A DNA stretch of 64,000 nucleotides from Gymnopus androsaceus JB14 (GCA_009733575.1 ML769411.1:122555-186554); one strand, 5' to 3'; shown: positions 20,492 to 32,412, numbered from the stretch's first letter. A program made the numbers and translations. Notes: a model not told the origin generated them from the letters alone.

Positions 20492-22729
20492 TCATTCAAT
20501 GACCTCAAACCGACTCCTCTTCCCATCTCTCTCATCATCATCCCGCTCATCCAATCTCCTCTTCATCCCTGCCGAAGAACCCGCATCTTGCACACCCATA
20601 TCCATGCTCCCAGCAAACGTTTCTCCATTCACAATCCCATTTAGAATCATATTGTATTGCTCGTCGGAAAGACCCATGCCCGCAAGGGGATTCAGCCGAC
20701 CCATATCATCGTCGTCGGCCATGGGCAGAGCGCTGAATGAGTACGTCGATGCTGATGATGACATATCAGAAGTTAGAGCAAGTGTATTGCTAGAACTTGA
20801 GGATCCAAGCTCGTTGTTGTGAGCGTTATTCGGACGAGTGAGCAGCGCAGCTTGTGAGGTAATAGCCTCCTCGAAGGCGGAATCTGATAAGGGAGGTATT
20901 CCGACTGATCGAGGAATCCGGGACATTTGTTGAATGACTTTGAGATGCATGAGATGTTTCTAAGAGAAACGGTAAGGTTATTGTTAACAAGAGGAAAGAA
21001 TTACTTGCCTCAAGCATATCAAGTAACCCTTGCTTGGTGAAGGGCTTTGGAAGAATATCATTCATACCTAGATACTATTGAACATCATATCTTTGCACGA
21101 GAAAGAAATTCGTACCAGAATGATAATATGTCATTATCTCGTTTGGCTTCGAATTACTTGTCATCGAAATGATGGGTGTCATATGGTCAAACTGGCGAAT
21201 CATAGAGGTCGCTGAGACACCGTCGAGTTTGGGCATAACGATGTCCTAAGTGGGGGAACGCAGTCAGTACAATGTTCATACTATGCGAGCAAGAGTGCAT
21301 ATACCATCAATACCAGATCATATTTTTCCAGATTCATCTTGTTCACCGCACCCACACCATCCACCGCAACGTCAATCTTGCATCCAAATACTTGCAAGAA
21401 TTTGGAGCTCAACTTCCGACTCACTGCATCGTCGTCAACAAGGAGGACCCTCGGAGAGACAGCCCACCCGGGGACAAAAGTCGATCTCCGCACGCGAAGC
21501 TTTTGCGAGCCAGAATTTGACGGCGGAGGGGATGTCGGTGAGGAAGGGTCGAAAAGTTGCGACGAGGAAGAAGCCATTGTTGACGGGCTTCCGCCGTCCG
21601 CTCTGCATTCCTGTCCGCCCACCATATTATTGCTGCCCATTTGAACATTGGAAAGGTCAAATCCATTTCCTCCACCGTCGAACATACCCGCGTCGAAACT
21701 CCAAGTACCACTCATGTCATCAATGGCACTCTTGGGCATAAGGTGTCCAACAGTGTACACCTGTAAACCTTCATGGTCGGAGGTATATTCGGGGAATGGA
21801 TTGAGCATCGATAGCGGAGGTGATGGTTGTTCCTGTCGTTGCTGCTGGGAAGAGGACGAATCTTGTTCAGGGCTGAACGCGCTTAGCGGAGGAACGCTAG
21901 GAAGCCTCATATTCCAAGGCTCATCTCCCAATCGCAGATTGTTCGGCTGAGCATCCCGTTCCTGCTCCTGCTGTTTCTGCTCAGTATTCTCCGCTAACGT
22001 TGACGCAGAGGGCATAACTACTTCATCGGATGCATCCGACATCGACGAGTCAATAGAGTTCTCCGATCCCTGTGGCGGGATCTCACTCTTCACTGGCCCA
22101 AATGACTCCATCGCGTTGACGAGCTTCGCGGCTGCATTACTAAGGAATCCTGCACTCGCAGGACGCATCCTCTGCAGCTCTTCGATCTTGGCCAGCGCAT
22201 CCCGACGAGAAGTGATTTTCGTCGGACCCACTCCCGCACCACTACTCAACATCTCCGCAGTTGAGGTTGCAGACGAAGATGCAGAAGCAGAGTTATTCAG
22301 CGGGTTGACAAACGACCCATCTGGATTGATCAGGCCAGCGTTAGTAGCTGCCGTCCATAGTCTAGAAGGAGGTCTATCACCGACGCCCTCGCTAAATCCG
22401 AACAAATTATTCGAGCTCGTGGGGTTACCTGCAGGATTCCCATTGAGCACCTCACCTGCCCTTCGAGATATCTCGCTCATTTTCATCAACGCAGATCGTC
22501 CCACAGAATCATTCATCCCAGCTATGGCCATCGAGTTCGCATTCGAACCCCCGTCGTTCGCATTCGCCTCGGGGTACGACCGATACGAGGGCCCGAGAAT
22601 CTGCTGTGCGACGGTGGAAGAGACGAAAGGGTTTTCATTCGATAATGATGTTGGGGGCTGGGACATCCCTGGCAGCTGGGGTAGTGATGGGGAGATCATT
22701 AGGCGGGGACGGGCCCGATTGGGAGGATG
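20492..22729 (-). CDS. SKN7: SKN7-type response regulator, receiver half
   Basis: The C-terminal part of a regulator, read 3' to 5' on the plus strand. A long low-complexity linker (Ser/Pro/Gln/Asn-rich; for example NENPFVSSTVAQQILGPSYR and ALAKIEELQRMRPASAG) precedes a receiver domain: VLLVDDDAVSRKLSSKFLQV (acidic pocket), YDLVLM|DIVMPKLDGV across an intron (phosphoacceptor Asp), MTSNS and then MNDILPKPFTKQ (conserved Lys). The tail is acidic then basic (KRRLDERDDDERDGKRSRFE) and ends at 20492. Introns fall near 21247-21288, 21066-21116 and 20951-21010. Skn7 receivers are phosphorylated by Ypd1 in the HOG phosphorelay and act in oxidative and cell-wall stress (family knowledge). It probably belongs to one gene with the HSF half upstream, but the join is not resolved. 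Confidence 0.8.
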
Positions 22730-23458
22730 AAGAAGCAAAGGCATTACCGGAAGAAGAGGACGATGAAGCGGAATTCGTGAGTCAGGGCTGGATTATTCGA
22801 AGAAGGGAGGGCACGTCGTTTGCCTTTGCCTAAACGAGTAAAGCCAATGCATGGGTTCCATAAGGAGCAGCGTAGAGGAAGAACATGGTCCAGGCCATAA
22901 TGATGGAAGAACAAGCCCAGGCAGTTCCAGAGCGACACATTGAAAAGGGAGCGGAGCCGGGAGAATTGGACAAGGATGATGTCAGATAATTACAATTTGG
23001 ACGTGGATGCAATTGCAGGACCGTGTTTTGTGTTTCCGAAGTCGATTATACGCAGGTAAAGTTTTGATTATAAAAAAATAGAAAGGACATAGTCAGTACA
23101 TTATTTCTTCGAATAAAGGGAAAAGACAGAAATACAATAGAGAAGAAAAAAAGTGCAGCAAGACAAGAAAAGCGGAGTGGAGTGGAGTTTGAGCGAGAAA
23201 GTTGCAAGAAATACAATATTACTATAACCCCATAAAACCCGATGCCAAAGAATGGTCCACCCAAAAAGCTATCGTTCACGAAGATTATGAACGACCAAAA
23301 AAGATTAAGCATAATCTAGCATCAGAGAAAGAAGAAACCAAAAGTATGAGCATACATGTCATTCGTCACCATTAAAAATGGAATTAAAAAGAGACGAAGA
23401 GAGTCCAAGAAATAAGAGTATGTACATGGAGGTAGAAATTATATGGAAGCCAAGTATC
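22730..23458. other. unresolved stretch between SKN7 halves
   Basis: About 0.7 kb. The minus-strand frame after the HSF/coiled-coil part reaches TAG at 23459-23461, but the same bases (GAGG|GTGAGT at 23467) form a perfect splice donor. On the other side, TTTACTCGTTTAG near 22830 is a good acceptor, and Ser-rich frames lie between 22700 and 22830, but no reading joins them without at least one indel. The middle is AT-rich and looks non-coding. It is either a long intron or the boundary of two genes. Confidence 0.5.
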
Positions 23459-24678
23459 CTACTCACCCTCCCCGACGGCTGCACCGCCGCCCCGAAGCAC
23501 CCACTCAATCAGACCCTGCATCACAGAGTCCTGTTGAGCCATATTGCGTTGGAATCCGACCATTTCAACGAGAACCTACGAAAAAAAGAAATTTAACACG
23601 ATGTGATGAAGCGAACGGCCAGGAAAACGGCGCGCAAACATACTTCATGGTAATTGCGTTCCAAGCCGCTAAGATTCCTCTCTAGGTTCCCTATATTGCG
23701 TTCTAGGGACCGTATATGAGATGAGAGCTCATCGTGCGAGGAATTGAGTCGGTCGACTTGGGACTGTAGCTGCTGGTTGTGATAGTCATTGTATCCATTC
23801 CCACTGGAAGCATAAAAAGGGCCTGGACTTCCACCAGCACTTCCCGAGCCACTAGCTATCGGCATTCCGGTGCTTCCTGATGAACCCATCGGTCGCGTTG
23901 TCGATGCAGCGTTCTGAGCATTCTGACTCTTCCTCGATGCAGGTACTTTGCGCTTGATGTTCTCAAGCGCATCACGTCGATCTGCATGGAAATCAGGATG
24001 TCGAAACGTCCAGGAGTGCTCTCCAAAGGTATTATCGTCGGTGTTTTTAACCTGAGAGACAAAGTCAGCGCACGGGCAAGAAAATCAATTTAGAACGGAC
24101 TTTATGAAAGTCATATTTGTTGAGCTGGCGTACGAAACTGGCAAAGTTGGAGTGTTTGAACATCCTCGGAAGGATAGATTTTGTGAATTCGTTCATGTCT
24201 TTGACGACGAAACAGTCGCCATGAGGACCCCAAGATACGACATCCTGGAAAGATTGGTCCTCGAGCATCCTGAGAGGTCGGTAATAAGCAGGGAATGAAG
24301 AAAAATTAAATAACGAGCTGCTCACTTGTAAAGTTTTTTGACGAAGTCACTGGTAGAGGGCATAGAGTCCTCCATGGCTGGATTGGAGCTCTGGGAGGGT
24401 TGCTGAGTTGGATACTGTATAGAGTCGCGCTGCTCGCGTTTGATCTGAGGATGATGCTGATCAAGTCTCGGTAATAGTGGAGGCTGGTGATGGTTTATTG
24501 TAGGAGGATAAAGCTCATCCCTTGAACTAGAGGTTCTTTGGATAGCCGGGGATTGAGCCCAGGGATTCTGATTCTGGGCAGGCAAAAGACCCTGAGGAGA
24601 GCCAAGCGGTAGTATGTTTGAGAATTGTTCGGGGGGAGGAAGGGACAGATTGTTCGAGTTTCTAGACCGTCTGTTCAT
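23459..24678 (-). CDS. SKN7: SKN7-type regulator, HSF DNA-binding and coiled-coil half
   Basis: Start [18 protein letters not shown] at 24678, a Pro/Gln-rich lead, then the HSF-type DNA-binding domain: [21 protein letters not shown] across an intron, [40 protein letters not shown] and [19 protein letters not shown]. The recognition-helix residues (SFVRQLN) are intact. A Ser/Gly linker is followed by a heptad-rich coiled coil ([39 protein letters not shown]) and [20 protein letters not shown]. The order HSF, coiled coil, then (downstream) receiver is diagnostic of Skn7/Prr1. If the TAG at 23459 is used, this would be a separate HSF-like protein of about 350 residues. Confidence 0.8.
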
Positions 24679-25961
24679 ATGTTTTTATCCGAGCGATGAA
24701 GTTCGCGCTTAAGCCTGTAAGGAGCTACCTCTTTTGCTCATAGGCCTGGTGGCTAGACCGGTCTAGATGCAAGGATAAACTACAACAATTTTAAGTGAAA
24801 CAACGGAACAGTACGGAGTTGAAGGTAGCGTGGTAGTAGCGTGGTAGTTACAGTAGTCTAGAGGCAATCTAGAAGGTTCTGCCGCGGATCGTTGCCGACG
24901 GTGCAATTGAACCCGGCCGAAACCCGCGGCCTGATTTGTATTTCTAAGTTACACATCTTTAAACTCTGCCAATTCAATTCCCAAAGCCCTTCGCCATATG
25001 CATCTCATCCATCGACGTCACATCATGTTTTAACGTCCTTGTTCTAGGCGGTTTTGAGTTCAATCAGTTCGACATCATCCTCTTCAGCATTCCCTTCTAC
25101 AGCTCCAAGTCTACTACTGCTCCAAGTCTACTGCTTCATTCTATGAATAGCGACGAAAAGCAAACTCAAGTGGCCCGCCGTTTTTGGAATTATGTCTTTT
25201 ATCAATCGGTGCAGTTGCGCTTGGACGAAGAGCGGTCTTCGTTAGCATCTTATTATATTGTCAACTCAAACCCAATTCCGATGCGATGAAGACTATTCTT
25301 TCAGCTATCTTCTACACGGGCTACAGCCTCTCTTGTATACCTGGGTGTCACATAATACTGCAGGACATACGAGAAAGATCGGGCCAAAGATTTTTCCGGT
25401 TCTGAATGTGTATCTGATTTAGGACAACCGTTACCATTTTTCGTGGCTCAATGTGTAGGCAACGTAGGTCCACCGCTTTACATCCGTTTGTGGTTGTGTT
25501 CTGAACGACCATACGCTACTGCGGATAGTCCATATTATCACCTTGGACTCATTGGCGAGTAAGTCTCACTTTTCGTCTGACACTACTTTATGTAATAAAG
25601 ATTTTTCTCCCGACTGCGTAGTCTGATATACCCGTTTTGACCCTCATCACCGCTACGCTCGTGAATATCCAACGAAGTACCCACTTCCGCCGCTTTCCCG
25701 GCGAGATGATGTCAAGCAGCGGCGTGTTGCTTGTTGCGAAATGCAAGGTTGTTTGATGATTTAACGGAGTGGAATGACAAAGATTTTATTTACAGTATGT
25801 ATTGTAGAAGCTCCAATAAGAGAACTTCTATATTCTCTGGTTTTTTGCACTGTACCTACTCATCCTTTATTTCTTGGTAACAATACTGATCATCATATTT
25901 ATCTGTAGGCTTAACTAGTATGCGGAGTTTTGAGTCCTATTCAAACCAGATTGTCGCGAAA
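24679..25961. other. intergenic, no recognised gene
   Basis: About 1.3 kb between SKN7 and the first BTB gene. The first few hundred bases upstream of 24678 are likely the SKN7 promoter; they contain a short tandem GTAGCGTGGTA near 24826. Small open frames at 25143-25286 and 25184-25405 have no recognisable motif. Nothing else is supported. Confidence 0.55.
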
Positions 25962-26897
25962 TCAACCGTACAACATTTGATATTTCCGTTTTGGCAAATT
26001 CTTGATAGGACGACTCTCAGAACTGGTATTCACTTCAAAGCGTGGTGCATCAAGTAGATTGATATCTTGGACAGAAGTTGCACCTAAGCTGGATGCATCA
26101 TGAGGAGACAAATGAGAATGCGATATAAGAACATACCTTGTAACTTTGACAATTCTTTTCGAAGTGCTTGGGTAAAATTCACGGTAATGCGTTCTCTTTG
26201 GCCACCTAGCTGCCATGAACTACTTGAATCGCACTCATAGCATTGTGGCCGAAGTCGATCGCGCAATGCCACAAGATGCAAAAGGGTCGGCGCACCCAGA
26301 CGCTCCAGGTCATGCTCGGTAAATGACTGGGAACGTTGTAGAATTGCGTTGAAGGTGGGTACAAGCCAGGACTCGATGTTGTACTTTCTGGCAATGACAA
26401 TCTTCTCAACATGGTCAATGTCAGCGATGGGTAGTCTGTTCATGGATGAAATAGCATGGTCCTTGACTTTGTCCATGCAGTACTTGTCCGCTAGTTTCAA
26501 GACTGACGCCCACTGAGAAAACGACAAAAGGGAATCCGGCTCCTGGAACCTGAAGTTGAATTGGATGTTCAGTCTTGACAGCACACACGAAGAGGTTACG
26601 TCTTACCTAGGATGAAGGACTTTTATTAGCTGTTGTAAGTCATCCTTCGAGACTCCATCGAGACGGATTGGGTTTTCATCCGAGAGGCCTTCGGCCTCCT
26701 GGTCTGAAGAAACTGGGAGTTCCATCATGCCACGAAAAATCTCAGATTGCTCAACAAGAGCATCTACTGGTATATGAAAGATACACCCTTCAACCTTTTC
26801 ACGGTCATTATTAGTGTCAAAAAAAGTATCAAGTAATCCAAAGCCTTACTAGAAATCGTCTGTTATTGATATAACAGACGCTATCCCGGGGGTACAT
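25962..26897 (-). CDS. BTB/POZ domain protein, copy 1
   Basis: Start MYPRDSVCYINNRRFL at 26897, donor GTAAGG, then VEGCIFHIPVDALVEQSEIF with RGMMELPVSSD, ENPIRLDGVSKDDLQQLIKV, LSFSQWASVLKLADKYCMDK and VKDHAISSMNRLPI, EKIVIARKYNIESWLVPTFN, and FTEHDLERLGAPTLLHLVAL. This is the BTB fold plus C-terminal helices of the large agaricomycete family of short BTB proteins, with unknown targets (some BTB proteins are Cul3 adaptors). The end is either just after KLQ or, with the next acceptor, at 25962 after a basic tail (KNLPKRKYQMLYG). It is the most diverged of the five BTB copies here and its frame appears intact. Confidence 0.75.
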
Positions 26898-27051
26898 ATC
26901 GGTGGAGGTAAGCTTATGTGTGTATAAGGTCGTCTGGAATCAATTGCAAAGAAGTAAAGGTAGAGATCGATTGTAGTAGTACAAAGAGAAAAAGACGCCA
27001 GCGCTTGATCAGTGAGCGTCTGTCTATCGATAGTTGAGATAAGTGCAGTAC

Positions 27052-28374
27052 TCAGTAATAGTCCTCGTCGTCATCTTCATCGTCGTCATCTTCATAGATG
27101 CCATAGATCTCTTTGTCATAGTCATATCCCATTCCATCGTTGTCGGACTCACTGTCGTATCCGTCGCCATACCCTCCCTCATTCATGGTAAAGCTGTCGT
27201 TGCCATAGTCTACCCAGTGTCCGCCACAGTGATCATCCTCACACTCCGGCCCTATTTCCTTTCCCGTACTATCTTTCCGAGCTCTCACTGCCCAAAATGG
27301 GATAGAGAGCGCCATCCCACTTCCATGACCCTTGCGTTGATACAGGCCGCTGTGAGTGATACGCAGACTCAGGATACCTTCAAACAGCTCGATAAGCTTC
27401 CCATTCTCTTCTTTCGTCCAGACGCGCGACATGCGGAAATCTCCCTCCGAAGACGCGATTCCACAACCTCCCTCCCGAAGACGGAGATTCCCAACAATGC
27501 CTGGAATGCCAACAGTCGGGGCTCCGACAAACTTGCTTTCGTTGAGTAGCAGTATATGAGATCTTTTCCATGGATTTCAAGCTCTCGATTCCAATGTCGT
27601 AACGCTCATCCGACATTGGGTCGCATAAAACAGCAGAGGTCAAAGAACCCGACTTCGACGATGAGGTGGAAAGGTCTGGGATGACGCATTGTGCGGTAGA
27701 GTCGGGTTTTGCTTGATAAGTCAAGATGGTTTTGTATAGCTCCTCATACTGAGGGTTCGAAGAACCTTTCGCGAGGTAGACCTTGGACAGGAAAGAAAGC
27801 TCCATGGCATAGATATCGAACTTTCCGGAGAGAATCGAAGATGAATTGGAAGTGGGGGTAGTTTCGACAGTGCTCGGGCCAGAAAGCTAAGTACATGGTT
27901 TCAGTGAAAATGGAAATGTAAGTATGCCATAGAACACGAACTTCGCTACCATCGTTCGGTTTTGTCAGTTTGGGGCGTCAAGACTTGAGCACTCTAGGAT
28001 GGAGATATGAGGACAGAAGAAACACGATATATATATTTTTTGCCACATACCTTCACTGACTTGCGCTTACTAGGAGCGGCTGTGGTAGCTGGCAACTGGG
28101 GAGCCTCTTCGCCTCCATCCCCCGTTTTGTCTTTCGCCGTAGAGGCTTGAGTGGCGTCTTTTCGACCACGTTTAGTGGCAGGTTTTTCAACTGCGGCAGG
28201 TTCACTTGAAGCACTTCTTTTCGTGCCAGAATGAGAAGCTGCGTTGGTGTTAGAACGGGTGTTTCTAGGAGTGGCGTTGGACGCGTTTTTCTGCAGTGCT
28301 TTCTTTTTCTAAAGAACGAGTGAGCACTGAGAAACTGTCAGAGAAGAGCAAAGAGTAACACTGACGGGAGGCAT
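27052..28374 (-). CDS. conserved hypothetical protein with basic N-terminus and acidic C-terminus
   Basis: Exon 1 is MPP (28374), then GTCAGT...TTTAG to KKKALQKNASNATPRNTRSN, a Lys/Ser/Thr/Ala-rich segment resembling a nuclear localisation region (TKRGRKDATQ, APSKRKSVK). After a second intron comes LSGPSTVETTPTSNSSS, FDIYAMELSFLSKVYLAKGS, ESKFVGAPTVGIPGIVGNLR and SLRITHSGLYQRKGHGSGMA, then a strongly acidic tail (YEDDDDEDDDEDYY). The protein is unknown to me; nuclear location is an inference from composition. Near 27550-27559 the frame shifts by one base between KSMEKIS and LLLNESKF, which looks like an extra A. It lies between BTB copies 1 and 2 on the same strand. Confidence 0.65.
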
Positions 28375-28756
28375 ATCTTGAAAAGTTGATAGGTAAGAGG
28401 GAAAGTGGTAAGAGCCAAAGAAGTTTGAGTAGGGATTTTATAGATCGCTGGCGGCTATTGTAAATTTGTAATGGTCCAAGCGCAGTGGTCCATGCGTCTG
28501 GGCATGGTGGTTCGGGTCAAAGCCGGTCAAAGCCAAATTAAACGAATAATATTTGAGCTTCATTATTTAAAAACAATAGTCGGCATACGATGAATCACAC
28601 GCGCATGGGGCCGTTGATACTATACTTCAACGAGCAGGTACTTCTTTTTCGTTCTTTTTTTGCCGCCCATCGATTCAGGACGGGGAGCAATCGAGGAGGA
28701 TCTGATTAGCATGACGTTGTAAACATCACTGAGGAGGTCAGATCGGAATGCGATAG

Positions 28757-29668
28757 AAAGAACTTACCGTGGAAGTCTGGCATTTCAGCCTTGATATCTT
28801 GTGTAAAATCAAACCCAACGGCTCGTCGTTCTGTACTGAGATTGCATGACCATAGTCATGAGTATAATCGATTGCGAAAATCCACCAGAAGCAGAAATGT
28901 CGGGATACCCAGGAGGTCTAAATCACGCTCGGTAAACTGACTGAGAGCGCTGTAGAATCTCGTTGAAGCAGGGCGCCAACCAAGATAGAATGTTAAACTT
29001 CCTTGCGATGACAATCTTGTCAACGGGTTCAATGTTAGGTAGCGCGCCCATGCATGAGATTGCATGCTCTCGAATTCCATCCATAAGCCACATATCCGCA
29101 AGCTTCAAGACTGATGTCCACTCGGAAAACGACAATGGTTGGAGTGGGAGCATTGAACCTCTTCCTAGACACATGTATGTAACCAAATTGTTAATGTTCG
29201 ATAGTCAAGGAATCATGCTTTACTCACGGAGGACAAAGAACCCTCAAGAGTTGACGAAAATCGTCTCGTAAAACTCCATCAAGACGAATTGGATTCTGGT
29301 CTGACAAACCCTCGTTGCCAGACGCTGGGAACTCCATCATATCTCGAAAAATTTGAGATTCGGCAGCAAGACCGTTTATCGGGACTCGAAAGAGACAATT
29401 CTCGACCTAGAAACAGCGAGTAAGCAGATACCATAGAATTATATGAGATGGAAATTTTACCAGGAAAATTTTGTGATCCTCATAGAACAAGTCATCTCTG
29501 AGGTATGTAGCTGGCCCCGGCACCGATAGACCCTGAGGAAATAGAGATGTGAGCTCAGGTGTAGGGTCCAAGTCAACACCAAGACCGTTGAGCGATGGTT
29601 CCGCATTTGGTGCAAGAACTGGCTCCCCGCTAGTCCATGCTCTCGAAATTCCAGATTCATTGTCAGAC
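28757..29668 (-). pseudogene. BTB/POZ domain protein, copy 2, disrupted
   Basis: Starts MSDNESGISRAWTSGEPV and has PATYLRDDLFYEDHKIFL|V, the BTB core (VENCLFRVPINGLAAESQIF, then LSDQNPIRLDG), LSFSEWTSVLKLADMWLMDG, HAISCMGALPNIEPVDKIVI and LAPCFNEILQRSQS. At 28937 an extra base (compare copy 3, which is otherwise collinear) ends the frame at SVYRA; the correct frame resumes as FTERDLDLLGIPTFLLLVDF and then meets a TGA after NRLYS, where copy 3 continues. Two independent lesions make real inactivation more likely than a single error. It is part of the left duplication block. Confidence 0.7.
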
Positions 29669-30024
29669 ATGACTGGAAGGCGAAGAGCACAGATAGTTGG
29701 AGGGGTTTAAATACACCTACTGATATAAGCTTCCATCGATGTCATTACTCTTTCCTAGATCATACTGCGCTCGCGCAGTCTCTGGTACAGAATTCGAACA
29801 CATGTTTGTCTTGAAGAGAATGCCATGAACACGACCCCAAAGCTGCGGAATGTTATCTTCTCAAGATAGATCGATATCGATAGTGTTAATGTATTCTGTA
29901 GGATTCTAGTCGGTTAACGTTCACTTGTGAATGATTCTGTTGAAGTTTGAACTTCGTTTGAGGTCGTGGTTGAGACGTTGAGGAAACGTGGGAACGCCGT
30001 CATCACTTTCTTCTTCCGTTTCTC
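29669..30024. promoter_or_regulatory. divergent promoter between BTB copy 2 and YwbE-domain copy 1
   Basis: About 355 bases between divergent starts. The equivalent region of the right duplication block (33730 to about 34080) is clearly homologous (shared TTTAAATACACCTA next to the BTB start and GTACAGAATTCGAAC further on). The TTTAAATA is a plausible TATA-like element for the BTB gene. Confidence 0.55.
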
Positions 30025-30682
30025 ATGATCCAAAGGCCTCGGAATAGGCAACGTCGTAATCAGAGCCACCAGCCTAGTGAAAGGGGCGGAAGAGGCGGGG
30101 GGAGTCGAGGACGTGGACGAGGACTCGGAGGTGGAGGTGGAGGTGGAGGCCCTCTTCCAAGCAACCAACAAGTTGTTTCCGGCGCTCACGTTTCCATTAT
30201 TCTCAAAGTCGACCAGCCGAGTGGTCTACAGGTGCAAGGAACAGTCGCGGAGGTCCTAACGAGTGGTAATCATCCTCGGGGTATTAAAGTCAGGCTGGTT
30301 GAATGGTCGAGTCGGTCGTGTACAGCGTATGGTGACTGAAGCGGAGGCAACCGCTGGCTCGGAGGGGTTGAGAAATTTGGGTAGGAATGGGGAACCTGGT
30401 GGATCTCTTCCTGCTAAAATCTCGACTCGTTCCCGCATTCAATATCATGATATTCGAGAAGAAGAGGAAGAGAATAGTGCTCCTCTTGGGTTTAGCCTTG
30501 GGGACTTTTTCCCTTCTGATTCATCCCCCGAGGAAGCGGAGGCGAATAGCTGCGGACAGGATATAGAGCGATCCAACCAGGTAGTATCGCTCAATTCAGC
30601 CATTCAAACATGTCCAGTTTGTTATCAATTCGAAGGTGACGAGCTAGCCGTCGCCCATCATGTGAACTCGCACTTCGATTGA
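30025..30682 (+). CDS. YwbE (DUF2196) domain protein with C-terminal zinc finger, copy 1
   Basis: The Gly/Arg-rich N-terminus (GGRGGGSRGRGRGLGG) precedes the YwbE/DUF2196 core: SGAHVSIILKVDQPSGLQVQ, GTVAEVLTSGNHPRGIKVRL and NGRVGRVQRM. A disordered middle leads to a C-terminal CPVCYQFEGDELAVAHHVNS with final HFD, a C2-H2 pattern like a UBZ4-type finger. Such fungal proteins are uncharacterised; ubiquitin binding is only suggested by the finger. An extra A near 30302 (GTTGAATGG versus GTTGATGG in copy 2) breaks the frame inside the YwbE core, so this is either a pseudogene or a sequence error. The flanking frame is otherwise open to 30682. Confidence 0.65.
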
Positions 30683-31011
30683 GGTGTACTCCCATCCCTC
30701 ATCTTCCTCTCCTACTTCAGTGCCGTTGAATACAATCCCTTCTATCGATTGCCCTGGACCCTGTTTCCAGACGCTCAACGATGTTATCTATGGTCAGTAT
30801 TCTAACTCTTGAATTGTTCTTATACTTATACTTCTAATCCGCAGTGGAATCGTATGAGCTTAGCTAGAAAAGTGCTACCGGGATAGATATCAACTAAAGA
30901 AAGGCCTCATGCCTAACATGCGTGGATAGAGATTCAGATAAGAGATTCAGGTAGTATTTGAACTGAACACCACAAGTGAAAATACTACTATACACTCTTC
31001 GACCATTGCCG

Positions 31012-31666
31012 ATGATGGTCCCTTCTATCGCGCGGCACCCTCTTACTCCTTACTACCTACCAACCAAAATCTTTCTGGTGAGTCTCATATGTCGCATTCT
31101 GGGATGATTATTTGAATATGTTCTTCATCAGGTAGACGGGTGTCTTTTCCAGATACACATAGATTTCTTAGCGGGGAGTCACAAATTTTCAAAGACATAA
31201 TGAGCCTTCCTGTCCCGCCTGACGGATCTGCCGAGCATGTCGATGAACATCCTGTTCGTCTCGAGGGAGTTTCCAAGGATGCTTTTCAGCAACTTCTCAG
31301 AGTGTTGTATCCTCCGTGAGTCTCGAACTTTGTTTGTTGCTCATATCGCCAATAATTCGTTTAGGACGACAACCGGATGCCCAGAATTTATCCTGTAGCC
31401 AGTGGACTTTGGTGCTGGAACTGGCAGATCGTTATTGTATGGATTCACTGAGGAAGCATGCGATAGAGAAGATGCAGAGTGTCCGTGATTATGATCCCGT
31501 CGACAAAGTGGTGGCGGCGAGACGATCGAAAATTAAACAGTGGCTATTACCGTCGTTTGACGAAACTCCTCGACGCCCTAAATCTTTGAACCAGCATGAT
31601 GTGGATTTATTAGGTCTCGAAGCTGTATTGCGCTTGGCATCCATCCGAGAGCGCATAGCCTGTTAG
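31012..31666 (+). pseudogene. BTB/POZ domain protein, copy 4, frameshifted
   Basis: Starts MMVPSIARHPLTPYYLPTKI (FL), donor GTGAGT, then VDGCLFQIHIDFLAG and, after a one-base loss near 31157 relative to copy 5, FKDIMSLPVPPDGSAEHV, HPVRLEGVSKDAFQQLLRVL. The last exon reads LSCSQWTLVLELADRYCMDS, LRKHAIEKMQSVRDYDPVDK, PKSLNQHDVDLLGLEAVLRL and ends at 31664-31666. It pairs with copy 5 of the right duplication block; copy 5 is longer at its C-terminus. Confidence 0.65.
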
Positions 31667-31954
31667 CAGTGTAATGGCTACGGTAGACAAATGGTGTATC
31701 TGGTGCGACCAGCTATCACTATAGGACTTGGACTTTGATTTCCAATATCTGAAGAATTTGCCGAGGCGTCAAGGCGTCTGGAAATTTCGGCGCGTTGTGT
31801 AGTTTTAGGATTATGTTATTACTGTATGCAATATGGTGATGTCAAAGCGACTTTTAACAAACCCGTATAATGAAGACGTATTATCTGCACTGAAGAATTC
31901 TGCTGGAACCATCATACCTGACGCTCGCGTTCAGCGTCTTTGTAGGATATAGAG
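31667..31954. other. spacer between BTB copy 4 and the YwbE fragment
   Basis: About 290 bases; no gene seen. Part of it (near 31840-31860) resembles sequence downstream of BTB copy 5 (CATGTCAAAGCGACTT...), consistent with the duplication. Confidence 0.5.
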
Positions 31955-32060
31955 AGGTACTATCGTTCAATTCAGCTACTCAAACATGCGCAGTCTGTTA
32001 CCAATTCGAAGGTCTCAGACGAGCTGATCGTTGCTTATCATGTGAACTCGCACTTCGATT
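31955..32060 (+). pseudogene. YwbE-domain gene, 3' fragment (third copy)
   Basis: Only the last exon portion remains: it matches the zinc-finger end of copies 1 and 2 (QTCAVCYQFEG, then a disrupted spacer, AYHVNSHFD). A three-base insertion (GTCTCAGACGAGC) sits in the finger. The following sequence (CAGTTTAGTGCAATCTCAT) also matches the region after copy 2, which marks this as a truncated duplication unit. Confidence 0.75.
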
Positions 32061-32412
32061 GAGTTATCCATATCCTTCACTCATCTTTTCCACAGATACG
32101 CAGTTTAGTGCAATCTCATTCATCATACTGCGTAGGCCTGGTATATGACGGTCGAAGCTATTGTTATGCCGCAGTGATCAAAGCGCAGTGGTCCAAGCGT
32201 CTGGCCATGGTGGTTCGAGTCAAAGCCAGTCAAAGCCAGATCAAACGATATTTGAGCTTCTATTACTTAGTATTGAAAAACAATAGTCGGCAGGCCTGTG
32301 GCCGTTTGTGTGATACTTCAACAAGCAGGTATCACTTCCCCCATCCTTTCTTCTTTTTGCCTGAACGGAGAGCAATCGAAGGAGCATCTAATATGTTATA
32401 AACATCACGAAG

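Noticed and set aside
21250..22833. Plus-strand open frames opposite the SKN7 receiver half (for example 22116-22730)
   Set aside because: These are shadows of the Ser/Pro-rich minus-strand linker; the minus strand carries the receiver motifs and splice sites.
26858..26881. Perfect 10-bp inverted repeat CGTCTGTTAT-TGAT-ATAACAGACG
   Set aside because: It lies inside the first coding exon of BTB copy 1 and lacks target-site duplications; probably chance.
27052..27549. Plus-strand open frame 27043-27549 as a membrane protein (Val/Ile-rich start)
   Set aside because: It is the complement of the Asp/Glu-rich acidic tail of the minus-strand gene; the hydrophobic look comes from reading GAC/GAG codons backwards.
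29914..30189. Ser/Thr-rich minus-strand frame at the start of YwbE copy 1
   Set aside because: It is the complement of the Gly/Arg-rich N-terminus of the plus-strand YwbE protein.
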